Below are positions 49,548 through 57,901 of a DNA stretch of 64,000 bases, in pieces. A program made the position numbers and the translations under genes. The notes under the pieces were generated by a model. The model made no database searches and was not told where the DNA came from. It saw only the letters and a program-made list of their open reading frames with translations. The DNA comes from Streptomyces halobius (GTDB lineage: Bacteria; Actinomycetota; Actinomycetes; Streptomycetales; Streptomycetaceae): assembly GCF_023277745.1 (NCBI RefSeq), contig NZ_CP086322.1, positions 4,960,001 through 5,024,000 of the forward strand. Reading direction: 5' to 3'. How positions within the stretch are numbered: position 1 is the stretch's first letter; every line of letters starts with the position of its first letter.

Positions 49548-50705
49548 TCAGCTCAATGGCGCGGGCTCTTCAGCCCCCAATGGATGCGCCGCGAGCAGAT
49601 CGCCGAGAGCCTCTTCGTGTGCGGCGGCCGGGCGCAGGGAAAGTTCGAGTCGCTTGGCCCAGGCGTGGTAGCGGTGCAGCTGGTAGCCGGTGTCGGCGCC
49701 GAAGCCGCCGTGCAGGTGCTGGGCGGTCTGGACGACGCGGCGTACGCCCTCGGAGGCCCAGATCTTGGCGACGGCGACATCTCCCGCGGGTGGTAGTGGG
49801 CCGGCCGCGTCGGTGGTGATGTGCCAAGCGGCCTGCCAGAGCGTGGCTTCCATGGCGCGCAGGTCGATGTAGCGGTCGGCGGTCTGGACGGCGACGGCCT
49901 GGAAGGTGGCCACGGGGAAGCCGAACTGTTCGCGTTTGCTTGTGTAGTCGCTGGTCATGGCGAGGACGCGTTCCCCGAGGCCGAGGGCGAGTGCGCAGGT
50001 GCCCGTGGTGAGGATGTTACGCAGTGTGTCCCAGGCGGCGGGGGTGTTGATCATCTCCTGCGCGCTGATGCGTACGGAATCCAGCCGGACCTCGGCGAGG
50101 CGCTCTCCGTTGGTGGAGATCTGGTCGTCGAGTGTGACCCCGGGGTGGGTGCGGGGGACGAGGGCGAGGACGGCGTGGCCGTCGGGTGTGTGGGCGGGGA
50201 GCAGTATCCGGTCGGCGGTCTGGGCCCAGGGGGCGGTGGTCTGGGTGCCGTCGAGGATCCAGTGGGTGCCTTCCTGGTGGGCGGCCACGGCGAGTTCGGC
50301 CGGGTCGTGTCCGGTGCGGCCGCCGACGGCGACGGTGATGACGAGGTCACCGGTGGCGATGCCGGGCAGCACCTCGGCTCGTAGTCCGCTCGTCGCGTGG
50401 TGCTGGAGGGTGAGCGCGGCGGCGCTGGTCTCCAGGAGTGGGACGCGGGCGAGCACCTTGGCGGATTCGCGCAGCACCAGGCAGAGCGCGATCGGGTCCA
50501 GTCCCGCGCCGCCGTGTTCGGGTGCGATCAGCAGGCTCAGCAGGTCGGCGTCGGCGAGCTTGCGCCAGAGCGTGCGGTCGAAGTCGTCGGCGACGGCTCC
50601 GGGGGTGAGCGCCGGGCTGGGCACGCTGTCGGGGGCGACGCCCCCGAACACGGCTTTTGCCGCCTCGGCTGCGGCCTGCTGCTCCTCGGTGAAGGTGAAG
50701 TCCAC
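49548..50705 (-). CDS. Acyl-CoA dehydrogenase family protein
   Basis: 385 residues with the three ACAD parts: N-terminal helices (MDFTFTEEQQAAAEAAKAVFGG), middle beta domain (ITVAVGG...HWILDGTQTTAPWAQTADRILL) and C-terminal helices (FGFPVATFQAVAVQTADRYI, and HLHGGFGADTGYQLHRYH where family members carry the FAD contact). It would oxidise an acyl-CoA using FAD and electron transfer flavoprotein. The substrate is unknown, but it is next to phenylacetate genes. GTG start with GGAGGACAG upstream. 355 bp from paaE. Confidence 0.9.
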   Translation of the reverse strand: MDFTFTEEQQAAAEAAKAVFGGVAPDSVPSPALTPGAVADDFDRTLWRKLADADLLSLLIAPEHGGAGLDPIALCLVLRESAKVLARVPLLETSAAALTLQHHATSGLRAEVLPGIATGDLVITVAVGGRTGHDPAELAVAAHQEGTHWILDGTQTTAPWAQTADRILLPAHTPDGHAVLALVPRTHPGVTLDDQISTNGERLAEVRLDSVRISAQEMINTPAAWDTLRNILTTGTCALALGLGERVLAMTSDYTSKREQFGFPVATFQAVAVQTADRYIDLRAMEATLWQAAWHITTDAAGPLPPAGDVAVAKIWASEGVRRVVQTAQHLHGGFGADTGYQLHRYHAWAKRLELSLRPAAAHEEALGDLLAAHPLGAEEPAPLS

Positions 50706-51060
50706 TGGTCTGTCCTCCCACGCGGCCGCTGAACTGACGCCGCGTCAAGATAGAACAAGTTGCAGGAATTGGGAATGGCCGCCGGTGAGGCCGAGGGGGC
50801 GGTGCGCATCAGGAACCCGCAGCGAACAGGGGACGCCGAGGGAATCGATCCGAAGCAAGGGAACCAAGGAGCCGGAGGGGACCGGGCGCATCAGGAGACT
50901 GAGGAAGCCGGAGGAACCGAAGGAACTCAGAAAACCGAGGAAACCGAGGGATCGGAGCCGTTGCAGCGTCGATTGCCTTGGACGCGTGGGAGCGCCGATT
51001 GCCCCGGATCCTTCGCAGTGCCCGTTGCCCCGGCCCCACCGCACCCGGTTGGCCGCCGTG
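50706..51060. other. Intergenic region with purine-rich repeats
   Basis: 355 bases. The span 50815-50965 is a purine-rich tract of degenerate GAGGAA/CCGAGG/GGAACC units. No gene is supported. It probably contains the promoter of the acyl-CoA dehydrogenase gene. Confidence 0.5.
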
Positions 51061-52116
51061 TCAGCGGTCGAAGTCCAGCTCGACCTTTTCGGTGACCGGG
51101 TGTGACTGGCAGGCCAGTACGTACCCGGCGTCGACCTCGTCCGCCTCCAGCGCGAAGTTGCGATCCATGCGTATCTTGCCGGAGACCAGGAACGCCCGGC
51201 AGGTACCGCACACTCCGCCCTTGCAGGCGTACGGGGCGTCTGCGCGATTGCGCAGCACCGCGTCCAGCAACGATTCGCCGTCGTGCACCGGCCAGTTGCC
51301 GGAGCGTCCGTCGAGGGTCGCGGTCACGGTGCTGTGTGCGGGGGCGGAGGCGGCGGGGACCGGTGGTGCGGCAGCAGCGCCGTTGTCGACGTGGAAGATC
51401 TCTTCGTGGATGCGGCTGCGGGGCACCTTCAGGGAGCGCAGGGCGCGCTCGGCGCCCTGGACGAGGCCGAAGGGGCCGCACAGGAACCAGCCGTCCACCG
51501 ACTCGACCGTCAGCAGCGCGGGCAGCAGAGACCGCAGCCGGTCTTCGTCGAGCCGGCCGGACGGCAGCCCGGCCTGCTGCTCTTCGCGGGAGAGGACGGG
51601 GATGAGCTGGAAGCGCTGTGGACAGCGGTCCTTCAGGTCGGCGACTTCCTCCAGGAACATCGTCGAGGCCGCGGTGCGGTCGCTGCGGATGAGGCAGAAG
51701 CGGGCGTCCGGCTCCTGGGCGAGGAGCGTGGAGACGATGGAGAGTACGGGGGTGATGCCGCTGCCGCCGACGATCCCCACGAAGTGGCCGGGGCGTGGTT
51801 CGAGGGTGAACCGGCCGGCCGGGGGCATGACTTCCACTGTGTCGCCGACCGCCAGCTCCTTGAACGCATAGGTCGAGAACGCGCCCTCTTCGATCAGGCG
51901 GATGCCCACCCGCAGCACGGGCTCGTCGGTGGCCGGGGTGCAGATGGAGTAGGTGCGGCGGACCTCCTGGCCGTCGACCGTCCTGCGCAGTGCGATGTGC
52001 TGCCCGGGGGTGTGCCGGAAGGCCGCGCGCAGCTCGGGCGGTACGTCGAAGGTGACGGCCACCGCGTCGTCCGTGAGCCGCTCGGTCTCCCGGACCCGGA
52101 GCGGGTGGAACATCAC
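51061..52116 (-). CDS. paaE: Phenylacetyl-CoA epoxidase reductase subunit PaaE
   Basis: 351 residues. N-terminal ferredoxin-NADP reductase part (residues 1-235: FAD motif RRTYSICTP, NAD motif VGGSGITPVLS, and CGPFGLVQGAE) and a C-terminal plant-type 2Fe-2S ferredoxin with C-x4-C-x2-C (CKGGVCGTC) and a last Cys in VLACQS. It passes electrons from NADPH to the di-iron PaaA. ATG start; it overlaps paaD by four bases (ATGA), so coupled. Confidence 0.96.
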   Translation of the reverse strand: MMFHPLRVRETERLTDDAVAVTFDVPPELRAAFRHTPGQHIALRRTVDGQEVRRTYSICTPATDEPVLRVGIRLIEEGAFSTYAFKELAVGDTVEVMPPAGRFTLEPRPGHFVGIVGGSGITPVLSIVSTLLAQEPDARFCLIRSDRTAASTMFLEEVADLKDRCPQRFQLIPVLSREEQQAGLPSGRLDEDRLRSLLPALLTVESVDGWFLCGPFGLVQGAERALRSLKVPRSRIHEEIFHVDNGAAAAPPVPAASAPAHSTVTATLDGRSGNWPVHDGESLLDAVLRNRADAPYACKGGVCGTCRAFLVSGKIRMDRNFALEADEVDAGYVLACQSHPVTEKVELDFDR

Positions 52117-52610
52117 AACTCCTTGAAGTGGTCGAAGGGTTCGCGGCAGGACTCACAGCGGCGCAGTGCCTTGCACGCCGTGGCGGAGAACCGGCTCAGC
52201 AGGGTGGTGTCGGTCGATCCGCAGTGCGGGCAGCGGATCGCGAGGTCGACGGCGACCGGTCCGGGCGCGGGGCCGGTGGGGCGCGGTGGTGCTATCCCGA
52301 ATGCGGCCAGTTTCCGGCGGCCTTCGGCGGTGATCTCGTCCGTGCTCCAGGGCGGGCTGAGGACCGTACGGACCTCGACCTCGGGTATGCCGTGGTCGTG
52401 CAGCACGCGCTCGATGTCCGCGGACATCGCCTCGACGGCGGGGCAGCCGGTGTAGGTGGGGGTGAGCCGCACCTCGACCCGGCCGGGGGCGGTCAGCCGC
52501 ACCTCACGCAGTACGCCGAGCTCGGCGAGGGTGAGGACCGGCAGCTCGGGGTCGGGCACGGAGCCGGCCAGCGCGCGCAGTTCCTCTTCGAGGGCTGTGG
52601 TGGTCACCAT
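52113..52610 (-). CDS. paaD: Phenylacetyl-CoA epoxidase assembly protein PaaD
   Basis: 165 residues with a DUF59/MIP18 domain (VPDPELPVLTLAELGVL, TPTYTGCPAVEAM, LSPPWSTDEIT) and a C-terminal four-Cys zinc site (CPHCGS...CESCREPFD). It is needed to build the active epoxidase, probably by iron-sulfur assembly. ATG 52610; overlaps paaC by seven bases. Frame is open further upstream, but this start keeps the family N-terminus. Confidence 0.95.
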   Translation of the reverse strand: MVTTTALEEELRALAGSVPDPELPVLTLAELGVLREVRLTAPGRVEVRLTPTYTGCPAVEAMSADIERVLHDHGIPEVEVRTVLSPPWSTDEITAEGRRKLAAFGIAPPRPTGPAPGPVAVDLAIRCPHCGSTDTTLLSRFSATACKALRRCESCREPFDHFKEL

Positions 52611-53320
52611 GTCGCTCCCGGGTGGCTGCGGTGGAGGTGCTGCATTTCGGCGAGCATCCGCCCGAAAGGCTCGGTGTGCAGGCCCTGGCGTCCGGCGCCG
52701 GCGGTCCATGCCCCGCGCTGTGGGCCTTCGGGGGCGCTGAGTGCGGCGCGCTCCAGGATGCTGGTGATGCTTGCCGTCCAGTCGTCGTGCAGCGCGGACC
52801 AGGAGACGTCCAGCCCGGCCACCGGCTCGAACAGCTCGCCGGTGAACTGCCACAGGGCGTCCAGACCGCGCCGCATCCGGGCGTGGCTCTCGTCGGTGCC
52901 GTCGCCCAGGCGCAGCGTCCACTGCTCGGCATGATCGCGGTGGTAGGCGGTCTCCTTGACCGCCTTCGCGGCCAGTGGTGTCAACTCACTTTCCTGTGCC
53001 GCGAGTTGGGTGAACAGCAGCTCCTGGTAGGTGGAGAAGTAGAGCTGGCGGGCGATGGTGTGGGCGAAGTCGCCGTTGGGCTGCTCGACGAGCTGGAGGT
53101 TGCGGAACTGCCGCTCCTCGCGCAGATACGTCAGCTCGTCCTCGTCGCCGACGAGGGAGAGCAGGACGCGGGCCTGGCCGAGCAGATCAAGGGCGATATT
53201 GGCGAGGGCGACCTCTTCCTCCAGGACGGGCGCGTGCCCGGCCCACTCGCCCAGGCGGTGGGAGAGGATCAGGGCGTCGTCCCCGAGGGGCAGGGCCGGG
53301 GGGACCGTGGCGTTCGTCAC
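52604..53320 (-). CDS. paaC: Phenylacetyl-CoA epoxidase structural subunit PaaC
   Basis: 238-residue ferritin-like helical subunit that pairs with PaaA but lacks a di-iron site. Family stretches include ILSHRLGEWAGHAP, EVALANIALDLLGQAR, LVEQPNGDFAHTIARQ and VKETAYHRDHAEQW. GTG start at 53320 overlaps the paaB stop by GTGA. Part of paaABCDE. Confidence 0.95.
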   Translation of the reverse strand: MTNATVPPALPLGDDALILSHRLGEWAGHAPVLEEEVALANIALDLLGQARVLLSLVGDEDELTYLREERQFRNLQLVEQPNGDFAHTIARQLYFSTYQELLFTQLAAQESELTPLAAKAVKETAYHRDHAEQWTLRLGDGTDESHARMRRGLDALWQFTGELFEPVAGLDVSWSALHDDWTASITSILERAALSAPEGPQRGAWTAGAGRQGLHTEPFGRMLAEMQHLHRSHPGATW

Positions 53321-53718
53321 AGGTGATGCACCCCGTCCGGGATGTCGTAGAACGTCGGGTGGCGGTAGGGCTTGTCGCCGGCCGGTTCAAAGAACGCGTC
53401 CTTCTCGTCCGGGGAGGAGGCGGTGATCTGGGCGGCGGGCACCACCCATATCGAGACGCCCTCCGAGCGACGGGTGTAGAGATCGCGGGCGTTGCGCAGC
53501 GCCATCTCGGCGTCCGGCGCGTGCAGGCTGCCGGCGTGGGAGTGTGAGAGTCCGCGGCGGCTGCGGACGAAGACCTCCCACAGCGGCCATTCGGCGGGCC
53601 GCGCGGTCGTCCCGGCGGCCGTCTGCGCGGTCGTCCCGGCGGCCGTTTCCGCGGTCGTCCCGGCGGTGGTGTCGGCAGCGGTCCCCGGGGTGGTCCCGGC
53701 CGGTCGTGATGTCGTCAT
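53317..53718 (-). CDS. paaB: Phenylacetyl-CoA epoxidase subunit PaaB, with repetitive N-terminal extension
   Basis: 133 residues. The conserved PaaB domain starts near residue 43 ([21 protein letters not shown]) and runs to [10 protein letters not shown], matching the normal 95-residue family length. The first 42 residues are Thr/Ala/Gly repeats ([20 protein letters not shown]) coded by a 24-bp tandem repeat. PaaB bridges the PaaA-PaaC units. The ATG at 53718 overlaps paaA by four bases, so the extension appears to be translated; a later GTG start would remove it. Confidence 0.93.
   Translation of the reverse strand: MTTSRPAGTTPGTAADTTAGTTAETAAGTTAQTAAGTTARPAEWPLWEVFVRSRRGLSHSHAGSLHAPDAEMALRNARDLYTRRSEGVSIWVVPAAQITASSPDEKDAFFEPAGDKPYRHPTFYDIPDGVHHL
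53606..53700 (-). repeat. 24-bp tandem repeat in the start of paaB
   Basis: Units beginning at 53606, 53630, 53654 and 53678; the first two differ at 3 of 24 positions (GTCGTCCCGGCGGCCGT), the last two are more diverged. The repeat is a multiple of three, so it preserves the frame. Confidence 0.85.
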
Positions 53719-54665
53719 CGGGTCGCCTCCCGCTGCTTGGCCGCGTGCGCGGCGGCGGCCTCGCGCACCCAGGCGCCGTCCTCATGAGCCTGTCGCCGAC
53801 GGGTGATCCGGTCTTTGTTGCAGGGGCCGTTCCCCTTGAGGACGTCCCAGAACTCGGTCCAGTCGATCGGGCCGAAGTCCCAGTGGCCCCGCTCCTCGTT
53901 CCAGGTCAGATCCGGGTCGGGGAGGGTGAGGCCGAGGGCTTCGGCCTGGGGGACGCAGATGTCCACGAAGCGCTGCCGCAGCTCGTCGTTGGAGTGCCGC
54001 TTGATCTTCCAGGCCATGGACTGCGCGGAGTGCGCCGATTCGTCATCCGGCGGGCCGAACATCATCAGCGACGGCCACCACCAGCGGTTCACCGCGTCCT
54101 GCGCCATGGCGTGCTGCGCTTCGGTGCCGCGGCTGAGGGTCAGCAGGAGTTCGTATCCCTGGCGCTGGTGGAAGGACTCCTCCTTGCAGATGCGGACCAT
54201 CGCGCGGGCGTACGGGCCGTAGGAGCAGCGGCACAGCGGGACCTGGTTCGTGATCGCCGCGCCGTCCACGAGCCAGCCGATGGCGCCGACGTCGGCCCAG
54301 GTCAGGGTCGGGTAGTTGAAGATCGACGAGTACTTCTGGCGGCCGGAGTGCAGCTTGTCGAGGAGTGCGTCGCGGCTGGTGCCGAGGGTCTCGGCGGCGC
54401 TGTAGAGATACAGGCCGTGGCCCGCCTCGTCCTGCACTTTCGCCATCAGGATCGCCTTGCGGCGCAGTGACGGGGCGCGGGTGATCCAGTTGGCCTCGGG
54501 CTGCATGCCGATGATCTCGGAGTGGGCGTGCTGCGCTATCTGCCGCACCAGCGAGGAGCGGTAGCCGTCCGGCATCCAGTCCCGCGGCTCGATGCGCTCG
54601 TCCGCGGCCACGGTGGCCTCGAACACGGCCTCCGGTGCGGTGTCTTCCGGCGCGATCGTCGTCAT
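53715..54665 (-). CDS. paaA: Phenylacetyl-CoA epoxidase catalytic subunit PaaA
   Basis: 316-residue di-iron monooxygenase subunit that adds one oxygen across the aromatic ring of phenylacetyl-CoA. Ligand helices show [17 protein letters not shown] and [14 protein letters not shown] (Glu/His ligands), and KHE-like [11 protein letters not shown] follows. ATG at 54665 (MTTIAPED) with GAGGGGG upstream. First gene of the paaABCDE operon, preceded at 54687 by a palindrome that probably binds the TetR regulator. Confidence 0.96.
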   Translation of the reverse strand: MTTIAPEDTAPEAVFEATVAADERIEPRDWMPDGYRSSLVRQIAQHAHSEIIGMQPEANWITRAPSLRRKAILMAKVQDEAGHGLYLYSAAETLGTSRDALLDKLHSGRQKYSSIFNYPTLTWADVGAIGWLVDGAAITNQVPLCRCSYGPYARAMVRICKEESFHQRQGYELLLTLSRGTEAQHAMAQDAVNRWWWPSLMMFGPPDDESAHSAQSMAWKIKRHSNDELRQRFVDICVPQAEALGLTLPDPDLTWNEERGHWDFGPIDWTEFWDVLKGNGPCNKDRITRRRQAHEDGAWVREAAAAHAAKQREATR

Positions 54666-54686
54666 GTGGTGCCCCCTCGCTCCCGA

Positions 54687-54702
54687 CCGACCGATCGTTC
54701 GG
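54687..54702. promoter_or_regulatory. TetR-type operator upstream of paaA
   Basis: CCGACCGATCGTTCGG, an imperfect palindrome 22 bp before the paaA start. Matching copies occur at 59693 and 62536. Confidence 0.7.
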
Positions 54703-54724
54703 TTCAATGGTGAGTGGGGTGCCC

Positions 54725-54774
54725 TGCGGTGTCAACCCTGTGGATAACCCGCGGTGCCAACTCTGTGGATAACC
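54725..54774. repeat. 25-bp direct repeat carrying two DnaA boxes
   Basis: Two tandem 25-bp copies (54725-54749, 54750-54774) differ at 3 positions, and each contains an exact TGTGGATAA (54739 and 54764). Located between paaA and the DUF5819 gene. Confidence 0.8.
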
Positions 54775-54856
54775 AGGGGAAGGTGTGCCGGGCGGGGCCG
54801 CGTAGGTACCGTTCCGTGGCGGAGTCATCCAAAGGATTTCTGGGAACGGGGCGGGA

Positions 54857-55528
54857 ATGCAGTCATACGGGGACGAAACGCGGCCTTTGGCCGCGCTCTC
54901 GCTGCCCTCGCGGATCGTCATAGGCGTCGCGGCCTGCGCCGTCGCCGCAGTCGTCGCGATTCATCTGGCCATGATGTTTCTGCACGTCGCGCCGGCGAAC
55001 ACGCTCAGCAAGCACCAGAGCGAGCTGATCGGCGACTACGTCTATCCCGAGTACGAGCAGAACTGGAAGCTGTTCGCGCCCAATCCCCTCCAGCAGAACA
55101 TCGCGGTCCAGGCCCGCGCGCGGCTGCGCACCGAGGACGGCACCACGCGGACCACCGGATGGATCGATCTGACGGCCCGCGACGGACAGGCCATCGTCCA
55201 CAACCCGTTGCCCAGCCACACCCAGCAGAACCAGCTGCGCCGCGGCTGGGAGTTCTTCCTCAACTCGCACAACGCGCAGAACCGCCCCACGGGCATGCGT
55301 GGCGAGCTGTCCGAGCGCTACATACGGCGCATCGTGATGCACCGGCTCGACGGGGAGTGGACCGCCGCGGGCGGGCGGGTCGAGCAGATCCAGGTCCGCT
55401 CCAAGACGACGGCCGTCAGCCCGCCGCCGTGGAGCACGGAGAAGATCAGCGACAAGCCCACATTCCGCGTGCTGCCCTGGTGGCAGGTCACCGCAGACGA
55501 CCTGCCCGAGGGGGCGACGAACCAGTGA
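54857..55528 (+). CDS. DUF5819 family protein
   Basis: 223 residues. A single membrane helix (VIGVAACAVAAVVAIHLAMMF, about 20-42) is followed by a conserved outside part: SELIGDYVYPEYEQNWKLFAPNP, typical of DUF5819, then QQNIAVQARARL and WIDLTARDG. The motif after the helix (W-x-x-F-A-P-N-P) is shared by proteins that accompany HTTM proteins. Coupled to the HTTM gene by GTGA. Function unknown. Confidence 0.9.
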   Translation: MQSYGDETRPLAALSLPSRIVIGVAACAVAAVVAIHLAMMFLHVAPANTLSKHQSELIGDYVYPEYEQNWKLFAPNPLQQNIAVQARARLRTEDGTTRTTGWIDLTARDGQAIVHNPLPSHTQQNQLRRGWEFFLNSHNAQNRPTGMRGELSERYIRRIVMHRLDGEWTAAGGRVEQIQVRSKTTAVSPPPWSTEKISDKPTFRVLPWWQVTADDLPEGATNQ

Positions 55529-56937
55529 CCTCACCGACGCCGAAGCAGCCGACGGAAGCGTCCCGGCAGACGCAGACGCCGCAGGCACCCCAGGCACCCG
55601 AGGGACCCCAGGCATCCCTGACACCCCAGGCATCCCCCGACGCTCCCCAGCCCGCCCCCGCCCAGGACGACGTGCTCGAGGAGACCCGTATCGAGCGCGC
55701 TATAGGCCGCGGCTTCGCGCGCGTCAGCAGCCGGGCGATGGGCCCGTACCAGAGCGCCGTCATACGGATCGGCTTCGCCGCGACCTGGCTGCTGTTCCTG
55801 CTGCGGGAATGGCCCAACCGCGATGCCCTCTACGGGCCCGACAGCCCGTGGGACCTGGACATGGCGCGCCGGCTCCTCGGCTCCAACCACGCCTTCTCCG
55901 TGCTGCCGTGGTCGGACAGCAGCGGCTGGTTCGAGTGCGTCTACATCCTGGCGATCGTGGTCAGTGTGCTGCTGATGCTCGGCTGGCGCACCCGCACCAT
56001 GTCGGTGCTCTTCATGGTCGGTGTGCTCTCGCTGCAGAACCGCAGCATCTTCATCGGGGACGGCGGCGACAACGTCATCCACCTGATGTCGATGTATCTC
56101 GTGCTGACCCGGTGCGGGCAGGTCTGGTCCCTGGACGCGCGCCGCGCGAAGCGGGCGGCCGCCGGCACCCCGGGTGAGGTCACCGCCGGCCGGGACCTCC
56201 CCGGCATCGTCCTGTGGACCGTGCTCGGCCTCGCTCTGGCCACGGCCCAGCTGCTCGGCCGTGACGGCCTCACCTGGTTCGAGCACGGCCCGTTCCCGCA
56301 CGTCGGCTGGGCCCTGATGTTCTGGGCCCTGTGGGCGACGCACGGCCTGTGCTGGGCGGTGCGGCGGTACGCTCCCGGGGAGCCGCGGGTCGTACTGGAC
56401 ACCCTCGCCAAGCTCGCCCACAACGGCGCACTGCTGGTGATCATGGTCGAGGTCTGTCTGATCTACGCGACCGCCGGCTGGTACAAGATCCAGGGTTCGC
56501 GCTGGCAGGACGGCACCGCGGTCTTCTACCCGATGCACCTGGACTACTTCTCCCCGTGGCCGGCGCTGTCCGAGGCGCTGGGCAGCAACGGGCTGATGGT
56601 CATGCTGATCACCTACGGCACCGTGATCGTGCAGGTGGCCTTCCCGTTCACCCTCTTCAACCGCCGCCTCAAGAATGTGCTGCTGGTCGTGATGATCTGC
56701 GAGCATCTCTCGATCGCGTTCCTGCTCGGGCTGCCCTTCTTCTCGCTCGCGATGATCACGGCGGACGCGGTCTTCCTGCCGACGAACTTCCTGACCTGGC
56801 TTTCCGCCCGGATCTCGGGCCTGCGCAGGCGGTTGTTCCCGGCGGCCGGGGCCCCAGGGCCGGCCGGCGAATCCGAGGGCGGTGCGGCACAGGCCCGTAC
56901 GCATTCCGGCGGCGGTGGCCCTACGCTCGTGGGGTGA
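55525..56937 (+). CDS. HTTM-domain membrane protein (vitamin K carboxylase-like)
   Basis: 470 residues. N-terminal 50 residues are Pro/Gln/Ala/Thr repeats. The rest is an HTTM domain with about 8-9 helices: SAVIRIGFAATWLLFLLREWPNRD, LFMVGVLSLQNRSIFIGDGGDN and, later, YATAGWYKIQGSRWQDGTAVFY (the conserved K-x-x-G-x-x-W-x-x-G region) and LDYFSPWPALSE. HTTM proteins resemble the membrane part of gamma-glutamyl carboxylase; function in bacteria is undescribed. Start GTG at 55525 coupled to DUF5819; its stop overlaps the trmH-like gene by GTGA. Confidence 0.92.
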   Translation: MTSPTPKQPTEASRQTQTPQAPQAPEGPQASLTPQASPDAPQPAPAQDDVLEETRIERAIGRGFARVSSRAMGPYQSAVIRIGFAATWLLFLLREWPNRDALYGPDSPWDLDMARRLLGSNHAFSVLPWSDSSGWFECVYILAIVVSVLLMLGWRTRTMSVLFMVGVLSLQNRSIFIGDGGDNVIHLMSMYLVLTRCGQVWSLDARRAKRAAAGTPGEVTAGRDLPGIVLWTVLGLALATAQLLGRDGLTWFEHGPFPHVGWALMFWALWATHGLCWAVRRYAPGEPRVVLDTLAKLAHNGALLVIMVEVCLIYATAGWYKIQGSRWQDGTAVFYPMHLDYFSPWPALSEALGSNGLMVMLITYGTVIVQVAFPFTLFNRRLKNVLLVVMICEHLSIAFLLGLPFFSLAMITADAVFLPTNFLTWLSARISGLRRRLFPAAGAPGPAGESEGGAAQARTHSGGGGPTLVG

Positions 56938-57722
56938 GCAGCGAGACCACCGCCCCGAGCAGCGAGAAAGCCGTCCAGGGCGGCGAGACCACCATCCAGG
57001 ACGGCGAGCAGACCGTGCCCGGCGCCGCCTCCGTCGGCGCGCAGCGGGCCGCCGCCGAGCAGCGGGCCCCGGCCGAGTCGGTCCAGTACGACGAGGGCTA
57101 CGGCCCCGAGATCGGCGTCGGCCCGTATCCGGAGCCCTGGCCGCAGGACGACCGCTACGACCCCGAGCTGCTCGCCCACGGTGACCGGCGCAATGTCGTC
57201 GATCCCTACCGCTACTGGACGCGCGAGGCGATCGTCGCCGACCTCGACACCCGCCGCCATGACTTCCATGTGGCCGTCGAGAACTGGGGCCATGACTTCA
57301 ACATCGGCTCGGTCGTACGGACCGCCAACGCGTTCCTGGCCAAGGAGGTCCATATCGTCGGGCGGCGCCGCTGGAACCGCCGCGGCGCGATGGTGACCGA
57401 CCGCTACCAGCACCTGCGCCACCACCCGGACACCGCGGACCTCACCGCCTGGGCCGCCGCCGAGGAGCTGCCGATCATCGGGATCGACAATCTCCCCGGC
57501 GCCGTCCCGCTGGAGACGACCGCGCTGCCGCGCCGCTGTGTGCTGCTGTTCGGGCAGGAGGGGCCGGGGCTCACCGAGGAGGCCCGCCGGCACGCCTCCC
57601 TGGTCTGCTCGATCGCGCAGTTCGGCTCGACCCGGTCCATCAACGCGGGTGCCGCGGCCGCCATCGCCATGCACTCCTGGATCGTCCGTCACGCCCGTAT
57701 CGAGGCGCCGGGCGCACCCTGA
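56934..57722 (+). CDS. SpoU/TrmH-family RNA methyltransferase
   Basis: 262 residues with a disordered N-terminus (to about 65) and a SPOUT fold. Motif 1 HNFNIGSVVRTANAF appears as GHDFNIGSVVRTANAF; motif 2 LLFGQEGPGLTEEA; motif 3 IAQFGSTRSINAGAAAAIAMHSW, which binds SAM through the trefoil knot. It would methylate a ribose 2'-OH of tRNA or rRNA; the target is unknown. Third gene of the operon, coupled to the HTTM gene. SPOUT enzymes often vary at the N-terminus. Confidence 0.93.
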   Translation: MSSETTAPSSEKAVQGGETTIQDGEQTVPGAASVGAQRAAAEQRAPAESVQYDEGYGPEIGVGPYPEPWPQDDRYDPELLAHGDRRNVVDPYRYWTREAIVADLDTRRHDFHVAVENWGHDFNIGSVVRTANAFLAKEVHIVGRRRWNRRGAMVTDRYQHLRHHPDTADLTAWAAAEELPIIGIDNLPGAVPLETTALPRRCVLLFGQEGPGLTEEARRHASLVCSIAQFGSTRSINAGAAAAIAMHSWIVRHARIEAPGAP

Positions 57723-57795
57723 GGCACGGGGCCGGCTTACGGGACGACGGGGGCTCCCGGCCGGTGCGGGCCACAGCCCCCACGCCCTCACACAT

Positions 57796-57901
57796 CCCGG
57801 CGCAGGTCACAAGCCCCCACGCTGCCCGGCGCAGGACACAAGCCGCCATGCCGTTACGCCTCCCGGCGCAGGTCACAAGCCCTCACGCCTCCCGGCGCAC
57901 C
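57796..57901. repeat. Repeat array overlapping the 3' end of paaN
   Basis: CCCGGCGCAGGTCACAAGCC occurs at 57796, 57825 (one change) and 57862, and a shortened copy CCCGGCGCACC lies at 57891 inside the last codons of paaN. Spacing is 29, 37 and 29 bp. Confidence 0.8.
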
